Source of the DNA: CAZQVA01 sp964596685 | GTDB taxonomy: Bacteria > Chlamydiota > Chlamydiia > Chlamydiales > VFKH01 | DNA: 64,000 nucleotides | Assembly (NCBI GenBank): GCA_964596685.1 | Contig: CAZQVA010000007.1 | Location: 14,820 to 78,819 of the forward strand | Reading direction: 5' to 3' | In this document: positions 23,592 through 33,608 of the stretch, piece by piece | Numbering within the stretch: position 1 is the first letter of the stretch | Layout of the letters: the number at the start of each line of letters is the position of its first letter | Made by a program: the position numbers and the translations under genes | The notes under the pieces: generated by a model | Seen by the model: only the letters and a program-made list of their open reading frames with translations | Database searches by the model: none | What the model was told of the DNA's origin: nothing

Positions 23592-24983
23592 TTATACAAA
23601 ATCCTTGTGGATCATTTGCATAATGGCACCCTTCAAGTCACTAAGCGCTACGCGGTGTTGCTTCATTGTATCTCTATGGCGCAGCGTGACTGTACCTTGT
23701 TCTAAAGTATCGTAATCCACTGTTAAACAAATCGGTGTGCCAATTTCGTCGTGGCGACGGTAGCGCTTACCAATTGCTCCTGCAACATCAAAATCTACCA
23801 CCCAATCTTGTTGCAATTCTTCAAAAATGGTGTTTGCCTGGGCTACTAACTCCTCTTTCTTCATCAAAGGGAATACCGCAATTGTGTAAGGAGCAACGCG
23901 AGGATGCAAATGCAATACTGTACGCGTGTCACCACCCTCCAGCATCTCTTCTTCATAGGCATCACACAGAAGCGCTAAAATTGTACGATCAAGACCAAAA
24001 GTAGGCTCGATCACATGAGGAACAAATCTCTCTCCTGTTTTAGGATCAAGGTACTCTAATCTCTCACCCGAATGCTCTGCGTGACGTTTCAGATCAAAAT
24101 CTGTGCGATATGCCAAGCCATATAATTCACTACAACCAAAAGGGAATTCGTAGTGTATATCCACGGTACGCTTAGAATAATGTGAAAGTTTCTCTTTAGG
24201 GTGTTCGTGTAGTTTGAGATGATTGGAGTCAAGACCAATGAACTGGCACCATTCCTGCATAGATTTTAGCCATTGTTCAAATAGCAGTTCCCACTGACTT
24301 TCATGAATAAAGTACTCAATTTCCATTTGTTCAAATTCAATTTGACGAAAGAGGAAATTGCCTGGTGTGATTTCATTGCGGAAAGCTTTACCAATTTGTG
24401 CAACACCAAAAGGCACGTGTACGCGCATCGTATCAACGATGTTTTTAAAATCTAAAAAGATGGCTTGTGCTGTTTCTGGACGCAGATAGATCAGATCTTG
24501 TGCTCCCGCTTCAGCAACCTTGCTCAATTGTGTAGCAAACATCAAGTTGAAGTGCCGCGCAGCCGTCCAATCGAATCCTTTGCATTTCGGGCAACGAATC
24601 TGTTTTTCTAAGATAAGCGCTGTCATCTCCTCACAAGACTTACCTTCTACATCCACTCCAATCGCCTCTTCAATGAGATGGTCGACGCGCAAACGCGCTT
24701 TACAAGCCTTACAATCAATTAGTGCATCACTAAAGCCATCGACATGACCAGAAGCCTTCCATGTTTTTGGATGTAAAAAAATAGGGCCATCGAGAGCAAG
24801 CATATCTTTGCGTTGATGAATAAAACGCTTCCACCACAATTCTTTGACGCGACGTTTCATCTCTGCGCCCAATGGACCATAGCTATAGGTGTTTGCAAAA
24901 CCACCATAAATTTCAGAACCAGGGAAAATGAACCCACGACGCTTACAAAGCGCGACGACCGATTTTAGATCTGCTGCACTCAT
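23592..24983 (-). CDS. glyS: glycyl-tRNA synthetase, dimeric (alpha2) type
   Basis: Charges tRNA-Gly. The start is the ATG at 24983 (MSAADLKSVVALCKRRGF), preceded by GGAG at 5 bases; the longer frame to 25040 lacks a site. About 463 residues. It is a class II synthetase of the eukaryote/archaeal-like alpha2 kind: GSEIYGGFANTYSYGPLG at the N-terminus, motif 2 in FRNEITPGNFLFRQIEFEQ, motif 3 in PTFGLDRTILALL, and zinc-type cysteine pairs (CKAC, CPKC). Chlamydiaceae instead have a fused alpha-beta GlyRS, from general knowledge, so this is a different enzyme type. Confidence 0.93.
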   Translation of the reverse strand: MSAADLKSVVALCKRRGFIFPGSEIYGGFANTYSYGPLGAEMKRRVKELWWKRFIHQRKDMLALDGPIFLHPKTWKASGHVDGFSDALIDCKACKARLRVDHLIEEAIGVDVEGKSCEEMTALILEKQIRCPKCKGFDWTAARHFNLMFATQLSKVAEAGAQDLIYLRPETAQAIFLDFKNIVDTMRVHVPFGVAQIGKAFRNEITPGNFLFRQIEFEQMEIEYFIHESQWELLFEQWLKSMQEWCQFIGLDSNHLKLHEHPKEKLSHYSKRTVDIHYEFPFGCSELYGLAYRTDFDLKRHAEHSGERLEYLDPKTGERFVPHVIEPTFGLDRTILALLCDAYEEEMLEGGDTRTVLHLHPRVAPYTIAVFPLMKKEELVAQANTIFEELQQDWVVDFDVAGAIGKRYRRHDEIGTPICLTVDYDTLEQGTVTLRHRDTMKQHRVALSDLKGAIMQMIHKDFV

Positions 24984-25084
24984 GATATCTCCATCCAATT
25001 TAAGGAGCGCAATAATACGAAAAAATTCGATAAAACGCAAATTTTGCTTGAAGATGGTAGATTAAAAAATTAATCTAAAAGTAT

Positions 25085-25681
25085 ATGAAGACTTTTTTAC
25101 TTTGCCTCCTTGCTCCATTATTCTGTTTATCTGCACTACAAGCAGAAGAGCCCTCTTTGCGGTTGAGGGAACTGCCCGAATTTATTAAAGACCAACATAC
25201 CAATGAATGGTTAGCCCCTCCTCTCGGCAAAAACCTCTCCCCTGCCCTTGCATGGACCCATCCTCCTCTCAACACAAAAAGCTTTACGCTGATCATGGAA
25301 AGTTCCGATGGCACAACATGCTACTGGGCCCTCGCTCGCCTTCCTTGTGGCATTAATGAATTGAAAGAGGGTATTTCAAAAAGTAATTTTTTGATCAACG
25401 GAGGGATGCAAGGTGCTAATAGCACAGGGTCTATCGGATATCAAGGTCCAAAAGCCGCTGAAGATAAGGTACAGCACATTAATCTGACGCTTTATGCATT
25501 AGATATCTTCCCCACTTTACACATTGGTTTTTCATGTAAAGAAATCAAAGAAATTATGGAAGGACATATCTTAGCTAGTGCAACACTTGAATTTATTGTA
25601 GATGGCTCTGGACGTATGAATCTTGAACCACTCCCCTTTCAGGAGGTTTATGATGAAGTTTCTTCAACTGAACATTTATAA
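25085..25681 (+). CDS. YbhB/YbcL (PEBP)-family protein
   Basis: 198-residue exported protein of the phosphatidylethanolamine-binding/Raf-kinase-inhibitor-like family. It has a signal peptide (MKTFLLCLLAPLFCLSALQA) and family stretches LSPALAWTHPP, KSFTLIMESSDG and GSIGYQGPKAAED. Bacterial members have no defined role. The gene overlaps the start of the next, broken gene, with the latter's AGGAGG site at 25641-25646 inside it. Confidence 0.87.
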   Translation: MKTFLLCLLAPLFCLSALQAEEPSLRLRELPEFIKDQHTNEWLAPPLGKNLSPALAWTHPPLNTKSFTLIMESSDGTTCYWALARLPCGINELKEGISKSNFLINGGMQGANSTGSIGYQGPKAAEDKVQHINLTLYALDIFPTLHIGFSCKEIKEIMEGHILASATLEFIVDGSGRMNLEPLPFQEVYDEVSSTEHL

Positions 25682-26569
25682 GGGCCGCTGCCTCAAAGAG
25701 CTGATTGCCTACATCAATAAAGAACAATTTGATTTACTTCACTTGCAAGAAGTGACAAGCGGTGTGTTAAGCTTTGCAGATGACACTTTCGAGACATTAA
25801 AGCGCGCCACTGGGCTTCATGGGACTTTGGTCATGGATTCAAAAGTCGATCAACAAGCAAATAGTTATACCCATCCCACCTGAAGAATTGGATTTTAGGC
25901 CGAAGAAAAAGCTTCCGCGATCGCGCCAGAAAAAAAGTCTCCATATTACTAATATGAGGACTTTTTTTCTGACTCGAGCCCGGGGCTTTCTCTTTAGTCT
26001 AAAATCCAATTCTTCAGGTGGGATGGGTATACATAGGAAATGCCACTTTATACCGCCCCCAATGGGTCTACTTAGACCATCATTTCATGCGTTTTCAGCC
26101 AGCAGAAATCATTTCCTATCCGGACACCAAAGATCCTAGTTTACACACTAGATCTGCCATTTTCATTAAATTTAAAACACCCAAAGAGGTATTTTGGAGC
26201 ATTAACACCCATCTTGCCTGGGGGCCCACTCCACTTGATGAACCTTATAAAGTTAAAGAAGCTACCCTTCTTTCTGAAAAAATCATCACTTTAGACGCCC
26301 CTTTTATCCTTTCTGGTGATTTCAATGTCACCAGAGAAACACAAACGGCTCATTTACTTGAGCAACATGGCTTTAGCCTAACGCGGCAGCACCAAATACC
26401 CAACACTCTCAACCCAACTATTCACCGCAGCAAGCATCTTTTTCCAAAGGGTCTAGCTGTCGACTACTTAATTGTTCATCCTTCATTACACTGCGGAGGG
26501 TTTACCTGTGTCACCGAGCCTTCTCTCTCCGACCATTTCGCACTACGCGCCAATTTTAACGATTTATAA
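25653..26569 (+). pseudogene. endonuclease/exonuclease/phosphatase-family gene interrupted by an R1 element
   Basis: Two halves of one EEP-fold hydrolase gene. The 5' half starts at ATG 25653 after AGGAGG (MKFLQLNIYKGRCL, LLHLQEVTSG: catalytic Asn and Glu region). The 3' half (about 26032-26569) holds SGDFNVTRET, GLAVDYLIV and SDHFAL, the remaining catalytic motifs. A 162-bp R1 element at 25868-26029 with TA on both sides separates them and shifts the frame. Deleting R1 plus one TA (164 bp) joins AAT-AGT-TAC-ATA-GGA, giving a continuous open frame of about 250 residues. All catalytic motifs are otherwise intact, so the insertion looks recent. The 3' end overlaps the convergent FMN reductase gene by 14 bp. 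Confidence 0.9.
25868..26029. mobile_element. R1 TA-flanked palindromic element inside a gene
   Basis: A 162-bp near-palindrome (TACCCATCCCACCTGAAG and complement) flanked by TA at 25866-25867 and 26030-26031, with centre around CATATTACTAATATG. Because it interrupts an otherwise open gene, it fixes the element boundaries and the TA duplication of the R1 family. Confidence 0.9.
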
Positions 26570-27122
26570 AATCCCATAGTGTCTGCACGCTCTTTTCAAC
26601 ACGACGGATCATTTTTGGATCCTTGAGATGTCCCTGCTCATCAAAGGCCTCATACGCATTTGCTAGTGTCACGAGAGAGGGAAGAACTAAAATGCCATTG
26701 ATTTGTAAAATATCGCGCAGATGATGCAGACCACGCACGCCCCCAAAAGGCGATGGAGAAGCGCTCATAAGAGAGGCTGTCTTGTTGCGGAAAGCGGCTA
26801 CCTCCGTTTCACCTTGAACCGGACGAGAAACCCAATCGAGCAAATTTTTGAATGGACCTGCAACGGAGCTATTATACTCAGGTACGGCAAATAAAAAGGC
26901 GTCATGTTCGCTGAAAATGGTTTTTAATTTTATCACATTTTCTGGCAACCCCACTGCCTCAATGTCACCATTATAAACTGGAACTTGCAAATCTTCCATA
27001 GCCACATGCGTTATGGGCAATCCTTTAATCTTTGCATACTCAAGCGCGTTATTAAGTAATTTTTTGTTTACCGAATCACGCCGCATGCTGCCAGCAATTG
27101 CCAATATTTTTTTACCACTCAT
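26556..27122 (-). CDS. NADPH-dependent FMN reductase family protein
   Basis: 188-residue flavodoxin-like NAD(P)H:FMN/quinone reductase. The N-terminal FMN phosphate-binding loop is AIAGSMRRDSVNKKLL, and the isoalloxazine-contact stretch is PEYNSSVAGPFKNLLDWVSRP. It resembles YieF/ChrR-type oxidoreductases. A good AGGAGG-like site precedes the ATG. It converges on the broken nuclease gene. Confidence 0.88.
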   Translation of the reverse strand: MSGKKILAIAGSMRRDSVNKKLLNNALEYAKIKGLPITHVAMEDLQVPVYNGDIEAVGLPENVIKLKTIFSEHDAFLFAVPEYNSSVAGPFKNLLDWVSRPVQGETEVAAFRNKTASLMSASPSPFGGVRGLHHLRDILQINGILVLPSLVTLANAYEAFDEQGHLKDPKMIRRVEKSVQTLWDFINR

Positions 27123-27246
27123 AATTACCTCCTTAATCGATTGTGGTGGAATTTTATCCCAGATTGAGCCGTTTTAAGTTCTATAGTCTCTTAAGCCATG
27201 CTTAAAATGTGATCTGTGAAAGATAGTCATGGTGCACACACCAAAG

Positions 27247-27268
27247 GTTGATTTAAAGTCGAACTCAC
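27247..27268 (-). repeat. R5 dispersed motif after the recJ stop
   Basis: Reading on the minus strand, GTGAGTTCGACTTTAAATC begins within 2 bases of the recJ stop codon and continues CAACCTTTGGTGTG. Related copies lie at 15027-15048, 53994-54015, 61290-61311 and 62794-62815, with a weaker match near 54445-54475. Role unknown. Confidence 0.6.
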
Positions 27269-27269
27269 C

Positions 27270-29060
27270 TCAACCCTTTCTTTCGTCCGATCGAGCGGCA
27301 GCACGCACAGCTGCAGGCTCATTCAACAGGCGAAAATCTCTTAACACTAACTGAATGCTCAATTTATTTTGAAACTTATTAATCACCGGGGTAAAGAGAA
27401 TGCGTAGCCAAAGGTTGCGTTTCTTCAACTCCTCGACGCGATCTGCCATCCCAAAAGCAATTCCCTCCAATAAGCGATCGTTTTGTTCTAGATATAGCTT
27501 TAAATGCGATTTACCCACCTGCCTAGCAGGCCATACTTGACGCGCATCACAATAAAAAATGGGTGGTGCGTTATCGTTTCCATACGGCTCCAAGAGGGCC
27601 AGGGATTCCATGAAATCGAATGTTAATTCGCAAAAATCCACTTTCGCATCAATGTTGATCTTAGTTGTTAAATCTTCATCTTTTAATGAACGATTGGCGA
27701 TTTCTAGAAAGCGCTGTTTAAATTCACTAATACGCGAGTTATGAATCGTTAAGCCAGCAGCAAAATCATGCCCGCCAAAATTAATTAACAACTGAGCGTG
27801 TTCTTTGAGGGCAGGCAAAAGAGGGAATTCGCGTATTGTACGCGCAGACCCCTTACCAAGCTGCTTATCTACTGCAATCATAATAGTTGGTCGATTGTAC
27901 TGCTTTGCAATGCGCGCAGTAACAATTGGAATCACCCCTGAATGCCATTGATCGGAATGGATAATGATTGCTTTTTCCTTCAGGATCTCAGGATGATCGC
28001 GGATATAATCCTCAACACTCTCTGAAACCTGCTGTTCTATTTTTTGTCTCGCCGTGTTATAAAGATCCAACTCTTTTGCCAGTTGCTGAGCCTCATTTGA
28101 ATCGCGAATAAGAAGCAATTCCACCCCTTTGCGAGGCTCCGCTACTCGTCCTAGGCTGTTAAGCCGAGGAGCGATTTTGGAAGCAATATCTCCTGCGCTC
28201 AACTCACTAAGCTCGAGGCCACACACTGACACAAGTCGAATTAACCCTACACGCGGCGTACGTCGCAATTGACGCAGCCCATACCGCACCAAAATACGAT
28301 TCTCACTTTGCAGTGCGCCCATATCCGCAATTGTACCTAAAGCAACTAAGTCCAAATACCCCTGTAAATCAATCTTATAGTGATCGGGATCGACAGCAGA
28401 GAGGTGGTTGGTAATTGCATGCACTAGCTTAAAAGCGACTCCTACCCCTGTCAACTCGCGATTAGGATAGGGACTTCCTACAAGCTTCGGATTGAGTGTC
28501 GCAATACAGTGAGGAATAGCATTCGTAGGCTCATGATGATCCGTCACTATAACATCGACATGATTAGCAACAATTTCCTCAATTTCTTTTGCTGCAGTAA
28601 TTCCACAATCAACAGTGATCATGAGACGGCATTGGTTGTGAATCGCATATTGCAAGGCATCTAATAAGACACTTTGCTTCAATGATGTTCGATTCGGTAC
28701 ATAGAAATGCACAGTAGCTCCTAACTGACGCAAAAAATCAGTTAATAATGCTGTGCCAGTCATGCCATCGACATCATTATCTCCATACACTAAAATCGCT
28801 TCTTGCCGTTGGAGTGCTTCTTCAATACGACAAACTGCACGATCCATCTCCGCAAATAATTGCGGGTCAAAAAGATCGGGCAAAGTTGCATATAGGAAAT
28901 CATGGATCTCTTGATGATCCACAATTCCTCTAGAGATGAAAAATTGTCCTAAAATGGGCGATAAATGAAAATCGCCCATAATCTGCGACTGAAGCGCCGG
29001 GTTTTCTACGGGGTAAATCCACCGCGCCGAATCGGTTCTCGGCTTGTCTACACGCTTCAT
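27270..29060 (-). CDS. recJ: single-stranded-DNA-specific exonuclease RecJ
   Basis: 5'-3' ssDNA exonuclease in recombination and mismatch repair. It has 596 residues. DHH-phosphoesterase motifs are visible: LVYGDNDVDGMTGTALL (motif I), TVDCGITAAKEI (motif II) and VDVIVTDHHEP (DHH, motif III), followed by a DHHA1 domain with GGHDFAAGLTI and a C-terminal OB-like domain. It follows secDF after 6 bp, as in Chlamydia (CT447-CT448), so the two are co-transcribed. Confidence 0.95.
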   Translation of the reverse strand: MKRVDKPRTDSARWIYPVENPALQSQIMGDFHLSPILGQFFISRGIVDHQEIHDFLYATLPDLFDPQLFAEMDRAVCRIEEALQRQEAILVYGDNDVDGMTGTALLTDFLRQLGATVHFYVPNRTSLKQSVLLDALQYAIHNQCRLMITVDCGITAAKEIEEIVANHVDVIVTDHHEPTNAIPHCIATLNPKLVGSPYPNRELTGVGVAFKLVHAITNHLSAVDPDHYKIDLQGYLDLVALGTIADMGALQSENRILVRYGLRQLRRTPRVGLIRLVSVCGLELSELSAGDIASKIAPRLNSLGRVAEPRKGVELLLIRDSNEAQQLAKELDLYNTARQKIEQQVSESVEDYIRDHPEILKEKAIIIHSDQWHSGVIPIVTARIAKQYNRPTIMIAVDKQLGKGSARTIREFPLLPALKEHAQLLINFGGHDFAAGLTIHNSRISEFKQRFLEIANRSLKDEDLTTKINIDAKVDFCELTFDFMESLALLEPYGNDNAPPIFYCDARQVWPARQVGKSHLKLYLEQNDRLLEGIAFGMADRVEELKKRNLWLRILFTPVINKFQNKLSIQLVLRDFRLLNEPAAVRAAARSDERKG

Positions 29061-29066
29061 GCTTCA

Positions 29067-32000
29067 CTACTTAATAACCCGTAATGACGGATTAGAGGAT
29101 TTAGTTTCTTGTTTACTTTCTTCTTTATTGTGGAAGTAGAGCAGAAGCGGTGCTGCCACAAAAAGGGAGGAAAGTGTACCGACCACAACCCCTAAGGTCA
29201 TAACCAAAGAGAAGTCGAATATTGAACGTCCACCAAGAACTAGAAGTGCAATCAGCACGACTAATGTAGTTCCTGAAGTCATCAATGTGCGGCTCAAAGT
29301 TGCATTTAAAGCATGGTTGATCAATGTCTTAAAGTTAGTGCTATGTTTTGCTCGCACATCTTCGCGAATGCGGTCGAAGATAATGATCGTATCATTAAGA
29401 GAGTATCCAATGATTGTCATTAAAGCAGCAATGACATTGAGATCGATCTGTACATCGACTCCAAAGAGACGAATGAGTGTAAAGATCGCCATCGCAATGA
29501 CTAAGTCATAGACAATCCCTAAAAGAGCACTAATCGCATACTTAAATTCAAAGCGAATGGTGATATAAATTAAAATTGCCAACATCGCCAAGAATAATCC
29601 CAGCAATGCCTGATTGCGCATTGTTTCGGAAAACTGTCCACTTACAGCACTCCATTGTTGATCCAATTGCGCTAACTGGTGGCTCTTAATTGTTAATCCA
29701 TTCTCTTGTAAAGCATGCACCACCCAACCGATGCGTGGATTATTCTCATAAGAATACGTCACATCATCAGCATCATTCTCAAGCGGCATATCCGCAAAAG
29801 GATGCCCTGCATCATTCATATTGTGGCTGAACTGCATGCGCAGGGTACTGCCCGCCCCTGTACTACGAATTTGGAAATCTCTATCAGAAGCTCCCGCTTT
29901 TACAAAGGCTTCGCGAGCGGCAGCAACGTAATTGCCCCCCTGCTTTTCCTCTAAGTCTACAGTTAGGGTATACCCACCTTGGAAGTCCATGCCGATAAGA
30001 CTACTTCCTTCGCGCCAAACAGCCAATAGGCCCAAAACAACAATCACTAAGGAAACAACGACAGTGATACGCGTTTTATTCATAAAGGAGAAATTAGGCT
30101 TATCGATCCACTTGGCCATCGATAATTTCTTATGCTTTGGATTTTGTACCCAACCTGCAAAGAAGTATCTCGTCATGAAAAGAGAGGTGAACATGGATGT
30201 CACAATACCGACAATCAGCGTCACTGCGAATCCCTTTACTGGCCCTGAATCAAATTGCATTAAAATCAAAGCCGCAATGATGGTTGTCAGGTTAGAATCA
30301 ACAATCGCAGTAAAGGCTTTTCTGTAGCCTGCTTGTACCGATGAAGGCAATTTATGCGTACGTGCAAATTCTTCTCGAATACGCTCGAATACAAGCACGT
30401 TGGCATCTACCGCCATACCGATTGTTAAAATGATCCCTGCAATACCTGGGAGTGTTAGAGCCGCATCAATGTTCTGCAATACTCCCCACATGATCAACAA
30501 GTTAAAGAGCACAGCAATCGAAGCAACAAACCCTGCAAATCGATAGTAAGCAATCATCACAACGATGACTAAGAGTGTTCCAACGAGTGCAGCAAGCATG
30601 CCATACATACGCTCTTGCTTACCAAGTTCAGGACTAATGTTTTCTTCAGAAAGAATTGTAGGAGTAAAACTCAAAGCTCCTGCCTTCAAATCCGCGGCTA
30701 ATTCATTCACTTCACTTTGCGTAAAGTGCCCGGTAATCATGGCATGGTCACGCAATGGAGCATTGAGTGTTGGTGCATTGATGACATTGCCATTCAACAC
30801 AACTGCCATACGCCAACCAGCACCACCTGAATAGTTTTCATTAACGGTGCCTACGATCTTCTCTTGAGCAAACTGCGAAGTCCACGCAAAGAATTGGTCG
30901 CGATAATTCACATTCTGACCATCTGCATTTTGACCACTTCCACGCACGCTAAAGGACAACATGTTTCCTTTTGCTTGGTCATAACCTACTTGAATGTTTT
31001 CAAGATTAGCCCCTTCTAGAGCGTAGTTATAAAATACGATCATCAAAGGATGACTCTGTCCATGCCACTCAGAAAAATCATCGCCACGCAGACGTGTGAT
31101 CATCGACAAGGTGTCATCAAAAACTCCAGTTTGTGGATCAAGAGAAAGATTGGCCAAACGCAAACCCTGCTCTTTAAGAGTTGCAGCGGCATCACTTTGT
31201 GGAATTTCTTCTTGAAGAGGATTGTCAGATCCCCCCATATGTCTCCAAGCAATCTGATGAATGCTTAAGGCATCTGTGCGATTTGTCAGCAGAGCTTCAT
31301 TCCATACTTGCTGCAAAAATTCATTCACTGATGGTGCGAGTGCTTTGTTTCCATTGCTAAATTTTTCATTTACAATATGGAAACTCATCGAGGCAGCTTG
31401 TACTAATTCCTTCGCAGAAAGTCCTTGAGAACCTGGGAAATCGAGTACAATGAATTGATCTTGCGTGCGAATGCCGACATCAGAGACACCCAATTTATTG
31501 ACACGTTGATACAATTCATTAACAGCTTGTTGCAGATCTTCTGGATTGCTTAAAAGCTTGCCACTCTTGTCTTGTAATCCTAAATGAACACTCTTTCCAC
31601 CCGAAAGATCTAACCCCCATTTGAGAACTTTACGCTCATCGCCATAGAAGTATTTTTTCCAGTTGAGAACTAGATTATTAAGATAAACATTCTTTGATGG
31701 AGGGGGCACATCCATACGGGCATTGAGATCTAGATTCACCTGTGCCGCTTGATATGTATCTCTCCACTTAATTAACTCACCGTGCATCGCATCTTCAATA
31801 CGATTCCACGCTAAAATGCGCTGCTGAACGTCTGTAAACTCTAAAGTAGAAAAACGTCCAGTACCATGAACAGTAAACTGTTCGCGTGTTGCATCAATAA
31901 GAGCCGCATAGTAGTTCGGTAATTCAAAAATCACATCTTTGGCGTACGTTTTACCAAAGCCGTTTTCACTCGCACTATACCCAAAAAAACCTTGTTGTTC

Positions 32001-33608
32001 TAATAGACTTTTGAGTGACTTTAAATCTTTGAAAAACTCTTGAGCAACTGCAGTATCTTTTTGCCCCTGATATTGATCGATCAAAGACTGTAAGCCTCTT
32101 GCAACTACATAGATGGATTGATTGCGGAATTGTTCTGGCAGAGAGTCTCTCGATACACCAGGACTGATGATCCATAAACCAAGTGCGCGATCTTCTGCTG
32201 GCGCAGAAAGAACTTCTTGCTGCGTTAAAATCGGAAAATTCTTTGCAATGAGATCGCGATTTGTAGGATGCCACAGTCTTTCTAAACGTCCCTTAATTTG
32301 CTCTGTACGCTGTTTTGCCACCTGGGGAAGGTGCAACACCAACATGCTTTGGCTGCCTGTCAATTCATTGAAGCTAAAACCATAGTTTGCATTAACAGGA
32401 ACGATCTTTTCTTTTGAAAGACTGGCAAGATTTGCCATTTCATCGATGATGAGCTGGTTTATCTGTTCTACTTGTCGCGCTTGTGACTCATCTTTTGTAC
32501 TTTGTTCGCGTAACTGTTGCACATCTGCATGTAAAACAAATGTGACTGTATCATGTGCCCAATCGACTATCAGCTTGCTCACAAAAGGATCTTGTTGCTC
32601 AAAAGTGATTGTCTGAATTAACTCATGCTGATCACCCCATGTTTTTTGAAGCAATGCATGTGAAGAAGTGGCATTTAAAGGATCTTGACCCGAGGCAAAA
32701 ACACTCTTTTGAGCGCGAACAATTGCCGCAGCCTGTTCTAAAGCAATTTTTTCTTTTTCGAGAATTTTGCGCTGCAAGATATTCTCTTCTGCTGCGGTTT
32801 TTTTAATCGCATCGATCGCCTTAGTGCGCTCTTGCGCCATCTCCGTAAGCAATTTTTCGAATTTTTCAATCGTTTGGCCTGTTACCCCTTGCCCCTGTGT
32901 AAAGGAAGCATAGTAGCGACGCGCTGGGCCATTCTTCTTACCGAAAAGCTTGTCGAATAAAACAATTTTTTGTGCCAACTGCACAACCATTTGATCTTGA
33001 TCCGGATTAGCTCTCTTCTGCGACAAAGATTTCAATACCTGTGCTGGGTAACTTGTACCACCCAAGCCAATCAATACAGGTTCCAAACGATCAAAAACAA
33101 TCTCTTGATATTCTTCAGTGATTTGATGGTCTTTCTGCTTTTGAACAAACGTAAAGTAATTGCCAGCCTGTTTTGCATCCAGGGTTGTTGTCAAACGACG
33201 CTCGATCCAAACCTCACTACCATTGGTATCGGGCAGCGCAACGAGTTCAACGCGTGCAGGAACAAAGGGAAATAAAGTTGCAGCACGTGGGACTACTGCA
33301 GAAAAAATACGCGCATCTTTTTGATTGTCAAAAGTCAAGTGCAACAAACTGCTATCTTCTTTAGAGACTTCTAACTGCTTGAGATTGAGCCCAAGATGCT
33401 TTACCAAAGCATGCACCCACTCTACTGACTGTTCTTGCACACCTTGAATGCGCTCTGAAACCTCTACAGCAACACCTGCAGCTCGTCTTTGATCAATGGG
33501 ATCAGAAAGCGGTTTAGAGTAATAAAAAATTGTAGGCAATATGTTGTAAAGCGTCAATGCGAGCACAGCTATAATGAGAAAAAGCTGCCACTTCTTTTGT
33601 TTTTCCAT
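29067..33608 (-). CDS. secDF: fused protein translocase subunit SecDF
   Basis: Proton-driven accessory subunit of the Sec translocon, with SecD and SecF fused into one 1513-residue chain, as in Chlamydia. It has a single N-terminal helix, then an unusually long periplasmic region of several hundred residues with coiled-coil-like stretches (AAEENILQRKILEKEKIA). The SecD P1 domain (VNKLGVSDVGIRTQ) and six-helix SecD part (NVLVFERIREEFARTHKL) follow, then a second SecF half (NDTIIIFDRIREDVRAKH). GTAAGGATCAC precedes the ATG. The long N-terminal periplasmic extension is a chlamydial-type feature. Confidence 0.94.
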   Translation of the reverse strand: MEKQKKWQLFLIIAVLALTLYNILPTIFYYSKPLSDPIDQRRAAGVAVEVSERIQGVQEQSVEWVHALVKHLGLNLKQLEVSKEDSSLLHLTFDNQKDARIFSAVVPRAATLFPFVPARVELVALPDTNGSEVWIERRLTTTLDAKQAGNYFTFVQKQKDHQITEEYQEIVFDRLEPVLIGLGGTSYPAQVLKSLSQKRANPDQDQMVVQLAQKIVLFDKLFGKKNGPARRYYASFTQGQGVTGQTIEKFEKLLTEMAQERTKAIDAIKKTAAEENILQRKILEKEKIALEQAAAIVRAQKSVFASGQDPLNATSSHALLQKTWGDQHELIQTITFEQQDPFVSKLIVDWAHDTVTFVLHADVQQLREQSTKDESQARQVEQINQLIIDEMANLASLSKEKIVPVNANYGFSFNELTGSQSMLVLHLPQVAKQRTEQIKGRLERLWHPTNRDLIAKNFPILTQQEVLSAPAEDRALGLWIISPGVSRDSLPEQFRNQSIYVVARGLQSLIDQYQGQKDTAVAQEFFKDLKSLKSLLEQQGFFGYSASENGFGKTYAKDVIFELPNYYAALIDATREQFTVHGTGRFSTLEFTDVQQRILAWNRIEDAMHGELIKWRDTYQAAQVNLDLNARMDVPPPSKNVYLNNLVLNWKKYFYGDERKVLKWGLDLSGGKSVHLGLQDKSGKLLSNPEDLQQAVNELYQRVNKLGVSDVGIRTQDQFIVLDFPGSQGLSAKELVQAASMSFHIVNEKFSNGNKALAPSVNEFLQQVWNEALLTNRTDALSIHQIAWRHMGGSDNPLQEEIPQSDAAATLKEQGLRLANLSLDPQTGVFDDTLSMITRLRGDDFSEWHGQSHPLMIVFYNYALEGANLENIQVGYDQAKGNMLSFSVRGSGQNADGQNVNYRDQFFAWTSQFAQEKIVGTVNENYSGGAGWRMAVVLNGNVINAPTLNAPLRDHAMITGHFTQSEVNELAADLKAGALSFTPTILSEENISPELGKQERMYGMLAALVGTLLVIVVMIAYYRFAGFVASIAVLFNLLIMWGVLQNIDAALTLPGIAGIILTIGMAVDANVLVFERIREEFARTHKLPSSVQAGYRKAFTAIVDSNLTTIIAALILMQFDSGPVKGFAVTLIVGIVTSMFTSLFMTRYFFAGWVQNPKHKKLSMAKWIDKPNFSFMNKTRITVVVSLVIVVLGLLAVWREGSSLIGMDFQGGYTLTVDLEEKQGGNYVAAAREAFVKAGASDRDFQIRSTGAGSTLRMQFSHNMNDAGHPFADMPLENDADDVTYSYENNPRIGWVVHALQENGLTIKSHQLAQLDQQWSAVSGQFSETMRNQALLGLFLAMLAILIYITIRFEFKYAISALLGIVYDLVIAMAIFTLIRLFGVDVQIDLNVIAALMTIIGYSLNDTIIIFDRIREDVRAKHSTNFKTLINHALNATLSRTLMTSGTTLVVLIALLVLGGRSIFDFSLVMTLGVVVGTLSSLFVAAPLLLYFHNKEESKQETKSSNPSLRVIK

